Below are positions 47,088 through 55,692 of a stretch of DNA of 64,000 nucleotides, piece by piece. Position 1 is the first letter of the stretch. Every line of letters begins with the position of its first letter. The stretch covers positions 1,488,001 through 1,552,000 of the forward strand of contig NZ_CP071955.1 of assembly GCF_017603965.1 (NCBI RefSeq), read 5' to 3'. The stretch comes from Xanthomonas fragariae. GTDB lineage: Bacteria > Pseudomonadota > Gammaproteobacteria > Xanthomonadales > Xanthomonadaceae. The notes beneath the pieces are model-generated. The model did not search any database. It was not told the DNA's origin and saw only the letters and a program-made list of their open reading frames with translations. The position numbers and the translations under genes are program-made.

Positions 47088-47208
47088 CGGGCAGGATAGG
47101 TGAAGTAGGCCCACCGGCACGCGGGTGTTCCTACTTTACTGTCCCTTATTCGCACCTGCTGTGCTCAACGGAAATCCTGTTCTGCGAGGCCGGGCCGGCT
47201 ACCGCCGA
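47088..47208 (+). other. IncP (RP4/RK2)-like origin of transfer, oriT
   Basis: The sequence is almost collinear with the RP4/RK2 oriT as I know it. It has the nic region CGGGCAGGATAGGTGAAGTA, the TraJ-type inverted repeat (arms GTGAAGTAGG 47100-47109 and CCTACTTTAC 47130-47139), CTGTCCCTTATTCGCACCTG, GTGCTCAACGG, AATCCTG, TCTGCGAGGC and GGCCGGCTACCGCCG. The expected nick is on the minus strand in CCTATCCTG/CCCG, between 47092 and 47091. Similarity stops exactly where RP4 traJ would begin; the fitAB pair follows instead. No relaxase gene is present in the window. Confidence 0.88.
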
Positions 47209-47308
47209 AGACTTGGAACGCAAGAGAGAAAGGCCGCAGCCGCCCTTGCCTTGATGATGGCATTTGTGCAATATTGAAGTCAATGAAGTCACATATGAGG
47301 TTCTGACT

Positions 47309-47563
47309 ATGGCAATCTTGACAGTGCGGAATGTGCCCGACGAGGTGCATCGCGCTCTGCGCTTACGGGCCGCCGAGCATGGCCGCAGTACAGAGGCGGA
47401 GGTCCGCGAGATTCTGGAGAGTGCAGTTAAGTCAGAAAAGCGCGTCCGCATGGGCGACGCGTTGGCGGAGCTTGGCCGCCAAGTAGGGCTGACAAACGAT
47501 GATTTCGCAGTGTTGGACCAGGTGCGCGACAAGGTGCCGGCAGAACCGATGAGGTTTGAATGA
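47309..47563 (+). CDS. FitA-like antitoxin (ribbon-helix-helix)
   Basis: An 84-residue antitoxin from ATG 47309 (MAILTVRNVPDEVHRALRLR). The ribbon-helix-helix DNA-binding part is residues 2-45 (TVRNVPDEV, HGRSTEAEVREILESAV), typical of FitA/VapB of FitAB modules. The C-terminal segment (LDQVRDKVPAEPMRFE) should block the toxin's active site. The stop overlaps the toxin start (ATGA). Upstream, GAAGTCA occurs twice (47276-47282 and 47285-47291), possibly operator half-sites for autorepression. Confidence 0.9.
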   Translation: MAILTVRNVPDEVHRALRLRAAEHGRSTEAEVREILESAVKSEKRVRMGDALAELGRQVGLTNDDFAVLDQVRDKVPAEPMRFE

Positions 47564-47979
47564 TTGTCTTGGATACGAATGTCGTCTCCGAGGCGATGAA
47601 ACCCGAACCCAACCCGGCCGTGCGAGCTTGGTTGAATGAGCAGGTAGCGGAAACCCTCTACCTGTCCAGCGTGACGCTTGCCGAACTGCTGTTCGGCATC
47701 GGCGCGCTGCCGAACGGGAAACGTAAAAAAGGCCTGGGCGAAGCCCTGGACGGATTGCTCGAACTGTTCAGCGAGCGGGTGCTGATGTTCGACACCGAAG
47801 CAGCTCGCAATTATGCCGAGCTGGCGGTGAAGGCCCGCACAGCCGGGAAGGGTTTTCCAACACCTGACGGATATATTGGGGCTATTGCGGCCTCCAAGGG
47901 ATTTATCGTAGCAACACGCGACACCAGCCCTTTCGAAGCGGCCGGGCTTACTGTTATCAATCCTTGGAATAATCAGTAA
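47560..47979 (+). CDS. FitB/VapC-type PIN-domain toxin
   Basis: A 139-residue PIN-domain ribonuclease. Conserved acidic residues are Asp5 (MIVLDTNVVSEAM), Glu near 42 (VTLAELLFGI), Asp near 104 (FPTPDGYIGAIA) and Asp near 121 (VATRDTSPFEAAGL). The C-terminus VINPWN is typical of FitB/StbB-like toxins. With fitA it forms an addiction module that could stabilise the island or a former plasmid. Reading frame intact. Confidence 0.92.
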   Translation: MIVLDTNVVSEAMKPEPNPAVRAWLNEQVAETLYLSSVTLAELLFGIGALPNGKRKKGLGEALDGLLELFSERVLMFDTEAARNYAELAVKARTAGKGFPTPDGYIGAIAASKGFIVATRDTSPFEAAGLTVINPWNNQ

Positions 47980-48080
47980 ATTAACTCACTACTTGACACC
48001 GTGATCTGATCAAAAAGGCCGGGCTTCGGTGTCGCCCAGGTCAATTACCGGTAGCTCCGTGGCGCAGCTGTGCGATGACC

Positions 48081-48106
48081 CCTTGAACAAGCGCGCTTGT
48101 TCAAGG
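48081..48106. repeat. Perfect 26-bp palindrome
   Basis: The half-site CCTTGAACAAGCG is followed at once by its exact complement CGCTTGTTCAAGG. It lies 101 bp after the toxin gene. No T-run follows, so it is not a classical terminator; it could be a recombination or protein-binding site. Confidence 0.6.
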
Positions 48107-48216
48107 ATGCAGCCATTCATCGCGAGGTAATGACCATGAAGCAGCACGTTTTAGCGGCGGCAGCTTCAACTTCGTATCGCACCATCAACGGTTGTGAAGT
48201 GGTCCAGGCGACCTGG

Positions 48217-48252
48217 CCTGAGCGACTTCACCGCCAAGTGGAGTCGCTCAGG
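48217..48252. repeat. 15-bp inverted repeat near the IS30 relic
   Basis: Arms CCTGAGCGACTTCAC (48217-48231) and GTGGAGTCGCTCAGG (48238-48252) pair with one mismatch around a CGCCAA loop, just before the IS30 transposase relic. It may be a structured remnant of an IS end. Confidence 0.5.
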
Positions 48253-48830
48253 TCATCAGCCGTCTGGACCTGTCAGGACGATACCGTCTGCATGCGTTGT
48301 ATAAAACCGGCATGTCGATGCGTGCCATCGCCAGTGCATTGGAGCGCGCGCCCAGCACGATCAGCCGCGAACTGCGCCGCAACCAGCACGCTCGGCAGTC
48401 TCGGCCAGATCACCCGTAGCGCATCTGTAGCGCATCTAGTGAGCGACGGCGCACCCAGGCCAGCCAGCGTCCACGCATCGACACTGAGCGCATCGCCCGG
48501 ATCGAGGTCTTGCTTGGTAAGGACTTCAGTCCGTAACAGAATTTCCGGTCGCACCGGATCGGCCAGTCACGAATGAATCTATCGGCACATTGATGCCGAC
48601 AACGTTAAGCAGTTCGCCGATCATCGGCTCATTGCTGCTTGCTTGCAGAGCGATTTCTATTTTGCAGATCCGTTCTGCGCATGGCAGCGTGGCAGCAACG
48701 AAAATGCCCCAGGATTGACCCGCCAGTACTTGCCACGACAGACCGATTTCAGCACCATCACCCACGCGCACCTGCGATGGATCGAACAGCGACTCTATAC
48801 TCGGATTCAAAACGCTCCTCGACGTTTTCT
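48253..48830 (+). pseudogene. IS30-family transposase relic (internal deletion)
   Basis: The N-terminal helix-turn-helix is readable (YRLHALYKTGMSMRAIASAL, ERAPSTISRELRRN). Frames then shift past RPRIDTERIARIEVLLGKDF to SASHEWIYRHIDAD. The middle catalytic part is deleted, and the C-terminal piece follows directly: KQFADHRLIAACLQSDFYFA, QRGSNENAPGLTRQYLPRQT, FSTITHAHLRWIEQRL. Stops and shifts make it non-functional. Confidence 0.82.
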
Positions 48831-48880
48831 CCGAGGAGATCCTCAACAGCGTTGCGAATTGGAATTGAATCCGCCATACA

Positions 48881-49137
48881 TTTTCCGGCCACTGCGGCCA
48901 GTCAGCTGATGGCTGGCCTGCTGTATCTTAAGCATGCCTACGACTTGTTCGATGAAGCGGTCTGCGAACGGTGGCTGGAAAATCCGTACTGGCGAGGTCG
49001 TTTTCCAGACGCGTTTGTCGTGCGATCCGAGTTCGCTGACGCGTTGGCGGCATCGCTTGTGTGAGGTCGGGATGAAGAGCTGCTGGCGCACACGATCAAT
49101 GCCGCCCATGCGATGAAGGCGGTGGATGCGCGTTAGG
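48881..49137 (+). pseudogene. IS5-type transposase relic B, left half
   Basis: It encodes MAGLLYLKHAYDLFDEAVCE and RWLENPYW, then in shifted frames LSCDPSSLTRWRHRLCE and INAAHAMKAVDAR, ending at the TTAG (49134-49137) that was duplicated by the IS5-family insertion. The right half resumes at 50294. The transposase type equals relic A at 19400-20110. Confidence 0.82.
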
Positions 49138-50293
49138 GAAGCTCTGAACAACGCCCCCAGATGCGCGACACTACACACCTACGTTGAGGAGTGATCCATG
49201 CAACTGACGTTTGGTGACGCCGAGGGCCTGGGTAAGCGCAAGCAGACCCGCCGGGAAATCTTCCTGGCCGAGATGGAGCAGGTCGTTCCGTGGCAGCGGT
49301 TGCTTGCGCTGATCGCACCGCACTATCCGGCGTCGGGACGGCCAGGTCGGCAGCCGTACGCACTGGCCACGATGTTGCGGATTCATCTACTGCAACAGTG
49401 GTACGCGCTGAGCGATCCGGCGATGGAAGAAGCGTTGCATGAGATCCCGAGCTTGCGGCGTTTTGCCCAGCTCGGTGGGTTGGACAACGTTCCTGACGAG
49501 ACCACGATTCTCAATTTTCGTCGTTTGCTGGAGACCCATGGCCTGGCCGCGCGGATGCTGGAAGCGGTCAACGCGCATCTGGCGCGCAAGGGTCAAAGTC
49601 TGCGCTCGGGCACGATCGTCGATGCAACCCTGATCGCTGCGCCCAGTTCGACCAAGAACGCTGACCACGCGCGCGATCCTGAGATGCACCAGACCAAGAA
49701 AGGCAAGCAATATTACTTCGGGATGAAAGCGCACATTGGAGTAGACGATGTGTCCGGGTTGGTGCACCACGTGGAATGCACGGCGGCCAACGTTGCCGAT
49801 ATCACGCAGGCGCACAAGCTGCTGCATGGCAAGGAAGACACGCTCAGCGGGGATAGCGGTTACACGGGGCTGGACAAGCGCGCGGAGATGGCGCGCAAGC
49901 GCAAGTTGCGCTACCTGATTGCAGAGAAGCCGTCCAAGCTCAAGCAGATCAAGAACGCGCGCGAGTTGCAGTGGGCCCAGCGCTGGGAGCACACCAAGGC
50001 CAGCCTGCGGGCGAAGGTGGAACATCCATTTCGGGTGATCAAACGCCAGTTTGGTTACGTCAAGATCCGCTATCGCGGCCTAGCGAAGAATACCGCGCAG
50101 GTGCTGACGCTGTTTGCGCTATCCAATCTATGGATGGTGCGCCGGCAGTTATTGCCGGCCAAGGCATAATGCTGTCCGGCGGCAGCTGAAGCCGCCAGAT
50201 AAGCGCAAAATCTCGTCTTACATACCCAATTTACGCGTTACTGGCGCTCTCTATGCTGATATTTTTAGGTGTTGAGAGTTGTTCAGACCTTCC
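49138..50293 (+). mobile_element. IS5-family element, complete, with TTAG target duplication
   Basis: A 1156-bp element with terminal inverted repeats GGAAGCTCTGAACAAC (49138) and the complement of GGAAGGTCTGAACAAC (50293), 15 of 16 matching. It is flanked by TTAG on both sides (49134-49137 and 50294-50297). One intact transposase gene lies inside. It is inserted in an older IS5-type transposase relic whose halves rejoin in frame when this element is removed. Confidence 0.93.
49198..50169 (+). CDS. IS5-family transposase
   Basis: A 323-residue DDE transposase (IS5 subgroup). It begins with the DUF772-type N-terminal domain (LLALIAPHYPASGRPGRQPY, MLRIHLLQQWYALSDPAMEE). The catalytic core includes Asp in SGTIVDATLIAAPSSTKNAD, Asp in LSGDSGYTGLDKRAEM and Glu in LRAKVEHPFRVIKRQFGYVK. 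The GAGG ribosome-binding site is 7 bp before ATG. Frame and ends are intact, so the element may still move. Confidence 0.94.
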   Translation: MQLTFGDAEGLGKRKQTRREIFLAEMEQVVPWQRLLALIAPHYPASGRPGRQPYALATMLRIHLLQQWYALSDPAMEEALHEIPSLRRFAQLGGLDNVPDETTILNFRRLLETHGLAARMLEAVNAHLARKGQSLRSGTIVDATLIAAPSSTKNADHARDPEMHQTKKGKQYYFGMKAHIGVDDVSGLVHHVECTAANVADITQAHKLLHGKEDTLSGDSGYTGLDKRAEMARKRKLRYLIAEKPSKLKQIKNARELQWAQRWEHTKASLRAKVEHPFRVIKRQFGYVKIRYRGLAKNTAQVLTLFALSNLWMVRRQLLPAKA

Positions 50294-50880
50294 TTAGGTC
50301 TCGCGCGTGATCGTAGGCACCACGGTGCAAGAAAAGGCGATCGCGTATCCAACGACAATCGTTTGCTTGAAGTGGCATCCAAAAAGCTGGTGCTGCTGGC
50401 CAAGCGCCATGGCATTAGCTCTACGACAGAGCTATGCACGCCAAGGGCCGGCGTTGAGCCGCAAGGCCGGGCGCTATGCCCATGTACGCCAGTTCAAGCC
50501 GGATGCGGCGCATCCTGCGACGTCAACGCACAGTGCTGGGGCGGGTCGTGCGCGACATCGAACGCAAGCTCGATCAGGTAGATACCGGCGTGCGCGAGCG
50601 TATCGCCGTCTGGTTGCCGTGAGGCCGATGGCGTGCAGGTGTTCATCGTGGCGAGGCCAAAGACCCTGACGCGACGGCAATGGCGCTGGATCAAACGACC
50701 TCAGGCAGTGAAACCGGCGATCGGACATCTGAAAGAAGACTGCCGGTTGCGTCGTTGCAGGCTCCAAGGCGCCCAAGTCTATGCGCTGCACGTGCTCGGC
50801 TGGGCCGCCGGCTACAACCTGCGTTGACTGATGCGCTGGAACGCGTTTTTGCCTGCCTGTATCCGGGCGATGCTATAGCC
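50294..50880 (+). pseudogene. IS5-type transposase relic B, right half
   Basis: Starting at the second TTAG copy, RVIVGTTVQEKAIAYPT continues the left half. Then, in shifting frames, come VASKKLVLLAKRHG, AGRYAHVRQFK, the C-terminal KPAIGHLKEDCRLRRCRLQG and LHVLGWAAGYNLR, followed by TGA and LMRWNAFLPACIRAM. Joined to the left half it reads AVDAR-stop-VSRVIV, so only the TAG interrupts the joint. Several other lesions are present. Confidence 0.82.
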
Positions 50881-50970
50881 ATTCTTGAGTGCCGTGCACT
50901 GATCACCGCTGACGATTGGTGCTTGAAGCGGGATTTTCAGGGACGACTCTTAACACTTTCTCGATTCCCA

Positions 50971-51345
50971 TCAGCCCGGCAAAATCATCGCCAGCGCCAC
51001 CCTGCGACCTTCGCTGGCCAGCACATTGTAGGTGCGCGCTGCGGCCGCGTTGGTCATCGCTTCCAGGCCGATGCCACGGGTGAGGCAGGCAGCCAACACA
51101 TCCGCCGCCGGGAACTGCTGTCGCTCGCCGGTGCCGAGCAGGATCACCGCCGGAGTCAGCGCCAGTACCGCTTCCATATAGCCGACCTGGATCTGTTGCA
51201 GGCGTTGCACCGGCCAGCGCTCCACCAGCTCGTTCGGCATCAGGATGAAGCTTTGCTGCAGAATCTGATTGTTCACCTTGGCATGGCGGCCATCGGCCGC
51301 GCGAAGCGCATAGGTATAGTCGGGGTGTTGCTGGCTTAGCGGCAT
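50971..51345 (-). CDS. Mth938-like domain protein (DUF498)
   Basis: A 124-residue protein from ATG 51345 (MPLSQQHPDYTYALRAADGR). It has the Mth938/DUF498 alpha-beta fold seen also in the mitochondrial complex I factor NDUFAF3: QQSFILMPNELVERWPV, PAVILLGTGERQQFPAADVL and EAMTNAAAARTYNVLASEGRRV. No catalytic residues are known. It is the first core gene after the island, transcribed leftward just after yhbY (16 bp gap). Confidence 0.88.
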   Translation of the reverse strand: MPLSQQHPDYTYALRAADGRHAKVNNQILQQSFILMPNELVERWPVQRLQQIQVGYMEAVLALTPAVILLGTGERQQFPAADVLAACLTRGIGLEAMTNAAAARTYNVLASEGRRVALAMILPG

Positions 51346-51361
51346 AACAAATCTCGTCGGG

Positions 51362-51667
51362 TCAGCCGCGCGGTAGCACGATCTGGCGCTTTTCCTTGCT
51401 GGGACGGTAGAGGATGGCGAGGTGACCAATCCGCTGCACCAGCGCGCCCCCGGTCTGCTCGATCAGCTCGGCAATTAGAGTATCGCGGGTTTCGCGATCC
51501 TCGGCAGCCACCTTCACCTTGACCAGTTCATGGCGCTCAAGCACTTCCTCGAGTTCGGCCAGAAATGCTGGCGTGACCCCTTTGCCGCCGGTCTGCAGCA
51601 GTGCTTTGAGATCGTGGGCCTGGCCGCGCAGGAAACGGTTCTGGGCGGAGGTGAGAACAATGGACAT
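51362..51667 (-). CDS. yhbY: YhbY family RNA-binding protein
   Basis: A 101-residue CRS1/YhbY (CRM) domain protein, MSIVLTSAQNRFLRGQAHDL onward. The KH-like GxxG turn is TGGKGVTPAFLAELEEVLERHELVKVKV, followed by IAELIEQTGGALVQRIGHLAILYRPS. It associates with pre-50S particles in E. coli. It stands divergent from rlmE, another 50S assembly factor, an arrangement conserved in gammaproteobacteria. Confidence 0.94.
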   Translation of the reverse strand: MSIVLTSAQNRFLRGQAHDLKALLQTGGKGVTPAFLAELEEVLERHELVKVKVAAEDRETRDTLIAELIEQTGGALVQRIGHLAILYRPSKEKRQIVLPRG

Positions 51668-51733
51668 GCAGGATCGAACAGAAGCTAAAGGGTCTTCAGG
51701 GTATCATGGCGACCCGTTCGGACCTCTTCGCTA

Positions 51734-52366
51734 ATGCCTTCCCGCAGTAAAAGCAGCCAGCGCTGGCTTAAGGAACACTTCGCCGACCCTTACGTAAAAA
51801 AGGCCCAGGCAGAAGGTATGCGCTCGCGTGCGGCCTACAAGCTGGAGGAATTGCTACAGCGCGACCGCCTACTCAAACCAGGCATGGTGGTAGTCGATCT
51901 GGGCGCGGCGCCGGGCGGCTGGTCCCAGCAGGTGCGCAAGTCCATGGGCGCCAGTGGCCGGGTGGTGGCGCTGGATATCCTGGATATGCCGGCCCTGGCA
52001 GGGGTGGAGTTCCTTCATGGCGACTTCAGGGAGCAAGCCGTTCTATCGCAATTCGACGCGATGTTGGGCGATGTGTCGGTGGACCTTGTTCTGTCCGATA
52101 TGGCCCCCAATAAGAGTGGCATGGATGCGGTCGACCAACCGAGGATGATGCACTTGGCGGAACTGGCGATGGAATTTGCCGACAGCCACCTCAAACCGGG
52201 TGGGGCGTTCCTGATCAAGCTGTTCCAGGGTGTTGGGTCCGACGACTACATTCGCGAGCTTCGCTGCCGCTATAGCAAGGTGACGATTCGTAAGCCGGCG
52301 GCCTCGCGCAAGCGCTCCCCGGAAGTTTATGCACTCGGTCAGGGTAAGCGTGTCCAGATCAAGTAA
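51734..52366 (+). CDS. rlmE: 23S rRNA (uridine-2'-O)-methyltransferase RlmE
   Basis: A 210-residue FtsJ-type methyltransferase modifying U2552 of 23S rRNA. It starts MPSRSKSSQRWLKEHFADPY. The SAM site is VVDLGAAPGGWSQQVRKSMG near residue 55. The K-D-K-E tetrad is met by Lys near 38 (AAYKLEELLQRD), Asp near 120 (VLSDMAPNKSGMDAVDQ), Lys near 160 (GGAFLIKLFQG) and Glu near 195 (KRSPEVYALG). It is followed by ftsH, the classic ftsJ-ftsH order. Confidence 0.96.
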   Translation: MPSRSKSSQRWLKEHFADPYVKKAQAEGMRSRAAYKLEELLQRDRLLKPGMVVVDLGAAPGGWSQQVRKSMGASGRVVALDILDMPALAGVEFLHGDFREQAVLSQFDAMLGDVSVDLVLSDMAPNKSGMDAVDQPRMMHLAELAMEFADSHLKPGGAFLIKLFQGVGSDDYIRELRCRYSKVTIRKPAASRKRSPEVYALGQGKRVQIK

Positions 52367-52427
52367 GCTGCGCAAGACCGCCGTACTTTCAAAAATAGAA
52401 GAGTAGAGGGCACCGGAGCCAATGAGG

Positions 52428-54368
52428 ATGAACGACTTGACCAAGAATTTGCTGCTGTGGGTGGTCGTCGCAGTTGTGCTGATGGTTGTCTTCCAGAGCT
52501 TTTCGCCGCGGATTGCAGGCGGCGTCGGCCCTGACTCGATCACTTACACCCAGTTCCTGAAGGAAGTGGACTCCGGGCGCGTTAAATCGGTGGATTACAC
52601 CGACGAAACCAACCTGGCCGTCAACGCGATCCGCTTCAAGCGCACCGACGGCAGCGAAGGGGCCGTTTACGGTCCGCGCGACGACAAGCTGGTCGACGTG
52701 CTGTACAGCAAGAACATCGAAATGACTCGGCAGAAGCCCTCGACCGGCCCCGGTTTCTGGTCGTTGTTACTGAATTTTCTGCCGGTCATCCTGATCATTG
52801 GCTTCTGGCTGTTCATCATGCGCCAGATGCAGGGCGGTGGCGGCGGTGCCAAGGGCGCCATGAGCTTCGGCAAGTCGCGTGCCAAGCTGCAGGGCGAAGA
52901 CCAGATCAAGATCACATTTGCCGACGTTGCCGGTTGCGACGAGGCCAAGGAAGAGGTGAGCGAGCTGGTCGACTTCCTGCGCGATCCGACCAAGTTCACC
53001 AAGCTGGGCGGAAAGATTCCGCGCGGTGTTTTGATGGTTGGCCCGCCGGGTACCGGCAAGACGCTGCTCGCCAAGGCAATTGCTGGCGAGGCCAAGGTGC
53101 CGTTCTTCAGTATCTCAGGCTCGGATTTTGTCGAAATGTTTGTCGGCGTCGGCGCCAGTCGTGTGCGCGACATGTTCGAGCAGGCCAAGAAGCACGCGCC
53201 GTGCATCATTTTCATCGACGAAATCGATGCGGTGGGCCGTCATCGTGGTGCCGGTCTCGGCGGTGGCCACGATGAACGCGAACAGACCTTGAACCAGTTG
53301 CTGGTTGAAATGGACGGCTTTGAAGGCGGCGAAGGCGTAATCGTGATCGCGGCGACCAACCGCCCCGACGTGCTGGACCCGGCGCTGCTGCGCCCGGGTC
53401 GGTTTGATCGTCAGGTTGTGGTTGGGCTGCCGGACGTCAAGGGTCGCGAGCAGATCCTGCGCGTGCACATGCGCAAGCTGCCGCTGGCCGACGATGTGGT
53501 ACCGATGGTGATTGCACGTGGTACGCCGGGTTTTTCGGGAGCCGATCTGGCCAACCTGTGTAATGAGGCGGCATTGTTCGCGGCGCGTGGTAGTGAGAAG
53601 GAAGTCCGCATGGACCACTTCGACCGTGCCCGCGACAAGATCCTAATGGGTGCCGAGCGTCGCTCGATGGCCATGAGCGAGGACGAGAAGACCTTGACTG
53701 CGTATCACGAGGCAGGTCACGCAATCGTCGGTCGCCTAGTGCCGGAGCATGACCCGGTCTACAAGGTGACCATCATTCCGCGCGGCCGCGCGCTCGGCGT
53801 AACGATGTATCTGCCGGAAGGCGATCGTTATTCGATGAACCGCGTGGCGATCGAATCGCAGCTGTGCTCGCTGTACGGCGGTCGTGTTGCGGAAGAGCTG
53901 ATCTTCGGCGGCGACAAGGTCACTACCGGTGCTTCCAACGACATAGAGCGTGCAACCAAGATGGCGCGCAACATGGTCACCAAGTGGGGCTTGTCCGACG
54001 AGCTCGGCCCGGTGGCGTATGGCGAGGAAGAGGATGAAGTATTCCTGGGTCGTTCGGTGACTCAGCACAAGAATGTCTCCGACGAAACCGCGCGCATGAT
54101 CGACGAAGTGGTTCGGTCGATCCTCGACAAGGCGTACAGCAAGACCAAAACCATCCTCACCGAGAACCTGGACAAGCTGCACGCGATGTCGCAGCTGCTG
54201 TTGCAGTACGAGACCATTGACGTGCCGCAGATCGACGCCATCATGGAAGGCCGTGAGCCGCCGCCGCCGGCGGGTTGGACCAAGTCGGACAAGGACGGCG
54301 GTAACAACAACGACAAGGGTAGCCCGCGTCCGTTGCCGCCGATTGCAGGACCCGCCGAGCAGATCTAA
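52428..54368 (+). CDS. ftsH: ATP-dependent zinc metalloprotease FtsH
   Basis: A 646-residue membrane protease degrading unassembled membrane proteins and regulators such as LpxC. ATG 52428 is preferred over ATG 52422 because it lies 9 bp after CGGAG. Transmembrane helices are at about 5-25 and 105-125. The AAA domain has Walker [19 protein letters not shown], Walker [16 protein letters not shown] and arginine-finger region [20 protein letters not shown]. The protease zinc site [10 protein letters not shown] is near residue 424. The Pro/Asn/Lys-rich C-terminus is as usual. Confidence 0.97.
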   Translation: MNDLTKNLLLWVVVAVVLMVVFQSFSPRIAGGVGPDSITYTQFLKEVDSGRVKSVDYTDETNLAVNAIRFKRTDGSEGAVYGPRDDKLVDVLYSKNIEMTRQKPSTGPGFWSLLLNFLPVILIIGFWLFIMRQMQGGGGGAKGAMSFGKSRAKLQGEDQIKITFADVAGCDEAKEEVSELVDFLRDPTKFTKLGGKIPRGVLMVGPPGTGKTLLAKAIAGEAKVPFFSISGSDFVEMFVGVGASRVRDMFEQAKKHAPCIIFIDEIDAVGRHRGAGLGGGHDEREQTLNQLLVEMDGFEGGEGVIVIAATNRPDVLDPALLRPGRFDRQVVVGLPDVKGREQILRVHMRKLPLADDVVPMVIARGTPGFSGADLANLCNEAALFAARGSEKEVRMDHFDRARDKILMGAERRSMAMSEDEKTLTAYHEAGHAIVGRLVPEHDPVYKVTIIPRGRALGVTMYLPEGDRYSMNRVAIESQLCSLYGGRVAEELIFGGDKVTTGASNDIERATKMARNMVTKWGLSDELGPVAYGEEEDEVFLGRSVTQHKNVSDETARMIDEVVRSILDKAYSKTKTILTENLDKLHAMSQLLLQYETIDVPQIDAIMEGREPPPPAGWTKSDKDGGNNNDKGSPRPLPPIAGPAEQI

Positions 54369-54400
54369 GCCGAGCTCTCCGTCATCTGCAGAGGTATCCG

Positions 54401-54430
54401 TCGGGGCTAGGGAGCGATTCCTGGCCCCGA
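54401..54430 (+). terminator. Hairpin after ftsH
   Basis: TCGGGGCTAGGGA pairs with TTCCTGGCCCCGA around a GCGA loop (one mismatch or bulge), 33 bp after the ftsH stop. No T-run follows. It is probably a terminator or 3'-end stabiliser. Confidence 0.6.
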
Positions 54431-54789
54431 TGCGTTGTAGGGCCGATTCAATTGCAGGGCTAAAGTCGATGATGGGCGGAACCGTGCGGTGCAGCTCCGT
54501 GGCGCGCAGCAAAAGGGTAGCGGTAGTCGACGTCCTCCGCGCTGATCCAGCGCTAGCGACCTAGCATCTTGAGAGCCAGACCTTACTACATCGTTGCGGG
54601 CAAGGATGCGAGGCGTTGCGGGCTGCGCGACAATGGCAGCCGCAACATCTCCTCCAACAATCTATTAGGCAAATCCGATGCCCGCGCTGCGTGATGCGTT
54701 GGCAGCCCATGTCGACACACATCGATGCGCAAGCCTCTGCCGCGCCTCCCTATCAACTTCAATACACCTAAGTCCAGGAGACACCACCG
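54431..54789. other. Gap between ftsH and folP, no gene seen
   Basis: About 360 bp without a credible frame or RNA structure beyond the ftsH hairpin. The folP promoter should lie in the last 150 bp. A clear -10/-35 pair was not found. Confidence 0.35.
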
Positions 54790-55692
54790 ATGTTCGACAC
54801 TGCTCTCAAGCTGGATTGCGCCGGTCGCAGCGTGCGACTGGATGCGCCACAGGTGATGGGCATCGTCAACGTCACGCCAGACTCGTTTTCCGATGGTGGC
54901 CAGCACGCGACGCGCAATGCGGCGATCGCTCATGGTTTGAAGCTAGTGGAGGAGGGCGCTGCCGTCCTGGATATCGGCGGCGAATCCACCCGCCCCGGCG
55001 CAACGCCGGTGTCGCTGGAAGAAGAACTACTGCGTGTGATTCCGGTGGTTGAAGCGCTAGCGCAACGGACTAGCGTTCCGATCAGCGTGGACACGTTCAA
55101 ACCTGAAGTCATGCGCGCCGCGGTCGCTGCAGGCGCCGGCATGATCAACGACGTTTACGCACTGCGTGAGCCAGGTGCAATGGAGGCTGCGTGCGAGTTG
55201 CGTGTGCCGGTGGTGCTGATGCATGCACGCAGCGCGCCGCATGCCATGCAGGACGCGCTTTACTACGACGACGTGGTAGGCGAGGTGCATCGCTTTCTGG
55301 CCGAACGCATTTTCGCTGCTGAAATGGCTGGTATCGACAAGCGCCGGCTGATTTTGGACCCAGGTTTTGGCTTCGACAAGACCACTACCCACAACTTCAC
55401 TGTACTTGCGCAGCTGCAGCGCCTGCAGGAATTCGGCTTGCCGGTATTGGCAGGCTTGTCGCGCAAGCGCAGCATCGGCGAACTGACCGGGCGCCAGATC
55501 GCGAGCGAACGCGTGCACGGCTCGGTGGCAGCGCATCTGATCGCTGCGCAGCAAGGCGCCTTGTTGCTGCGTGTGCACGATGTGGCTGCAACAGTGGATG
55601 CGTTGAAGGTCTGGAGCGCGGTGGCGGCGATTCCCGCGCCACGTGTCGGTGCGCCGGCCGCACCGATCACTCGCTGGCCGGCCGAGGACTGA
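54790..55692 (+). CDS. folP: Dihydropteroate synthase
   Basis: A 300-residue TIM-barrel enzyme condensing p-aminobenzoate with dihydropterin diphosphate in folate synthesis; the sulfonamide target. Signature one is [20 protein letters not shown] near residue 24; signature two is [16 protein letters not shown] near 57. Further are [37 protein letters not shown] and [13 protein letters not shown]. The last 20 residues are Ala/Pro-rich. The stop overlaps the miaA start (TGATG). Confidence 0.96.
   Translation: MFDTALKLDCAGRSVRLDAPQVMGIVNVTPDSFSDGGQHATRNAAIAHGLKLVEEGAAVLDIGGESTRPGATPVSLEEELLRVIPVVEALAQRTSVPISVDTFKPEVMRAAVAAGAGMINDVYALREPGAMEAACELRVPVVLMHARSAPHAMQDALYYDDVVGEVHRFLAERIFAAEMAGIDKRRLILDPGFGFDKTTTHNFTVLAQLQRLQEFGLPVLAGLSRKRSIGELTGRQIASERVHGSVAAHLIAAQQGALLLRVHDVAATVDALKVWSAVAAIPAPRVGAPAAPITRWPAED

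Noticed and set aside
50871..50970. Right attachment site as copy of the guaA 3' end
   Set aside because: I looked for the [15 protein letters not shown] end and its last 20 bases near the right border and inside the island and found no second copy.
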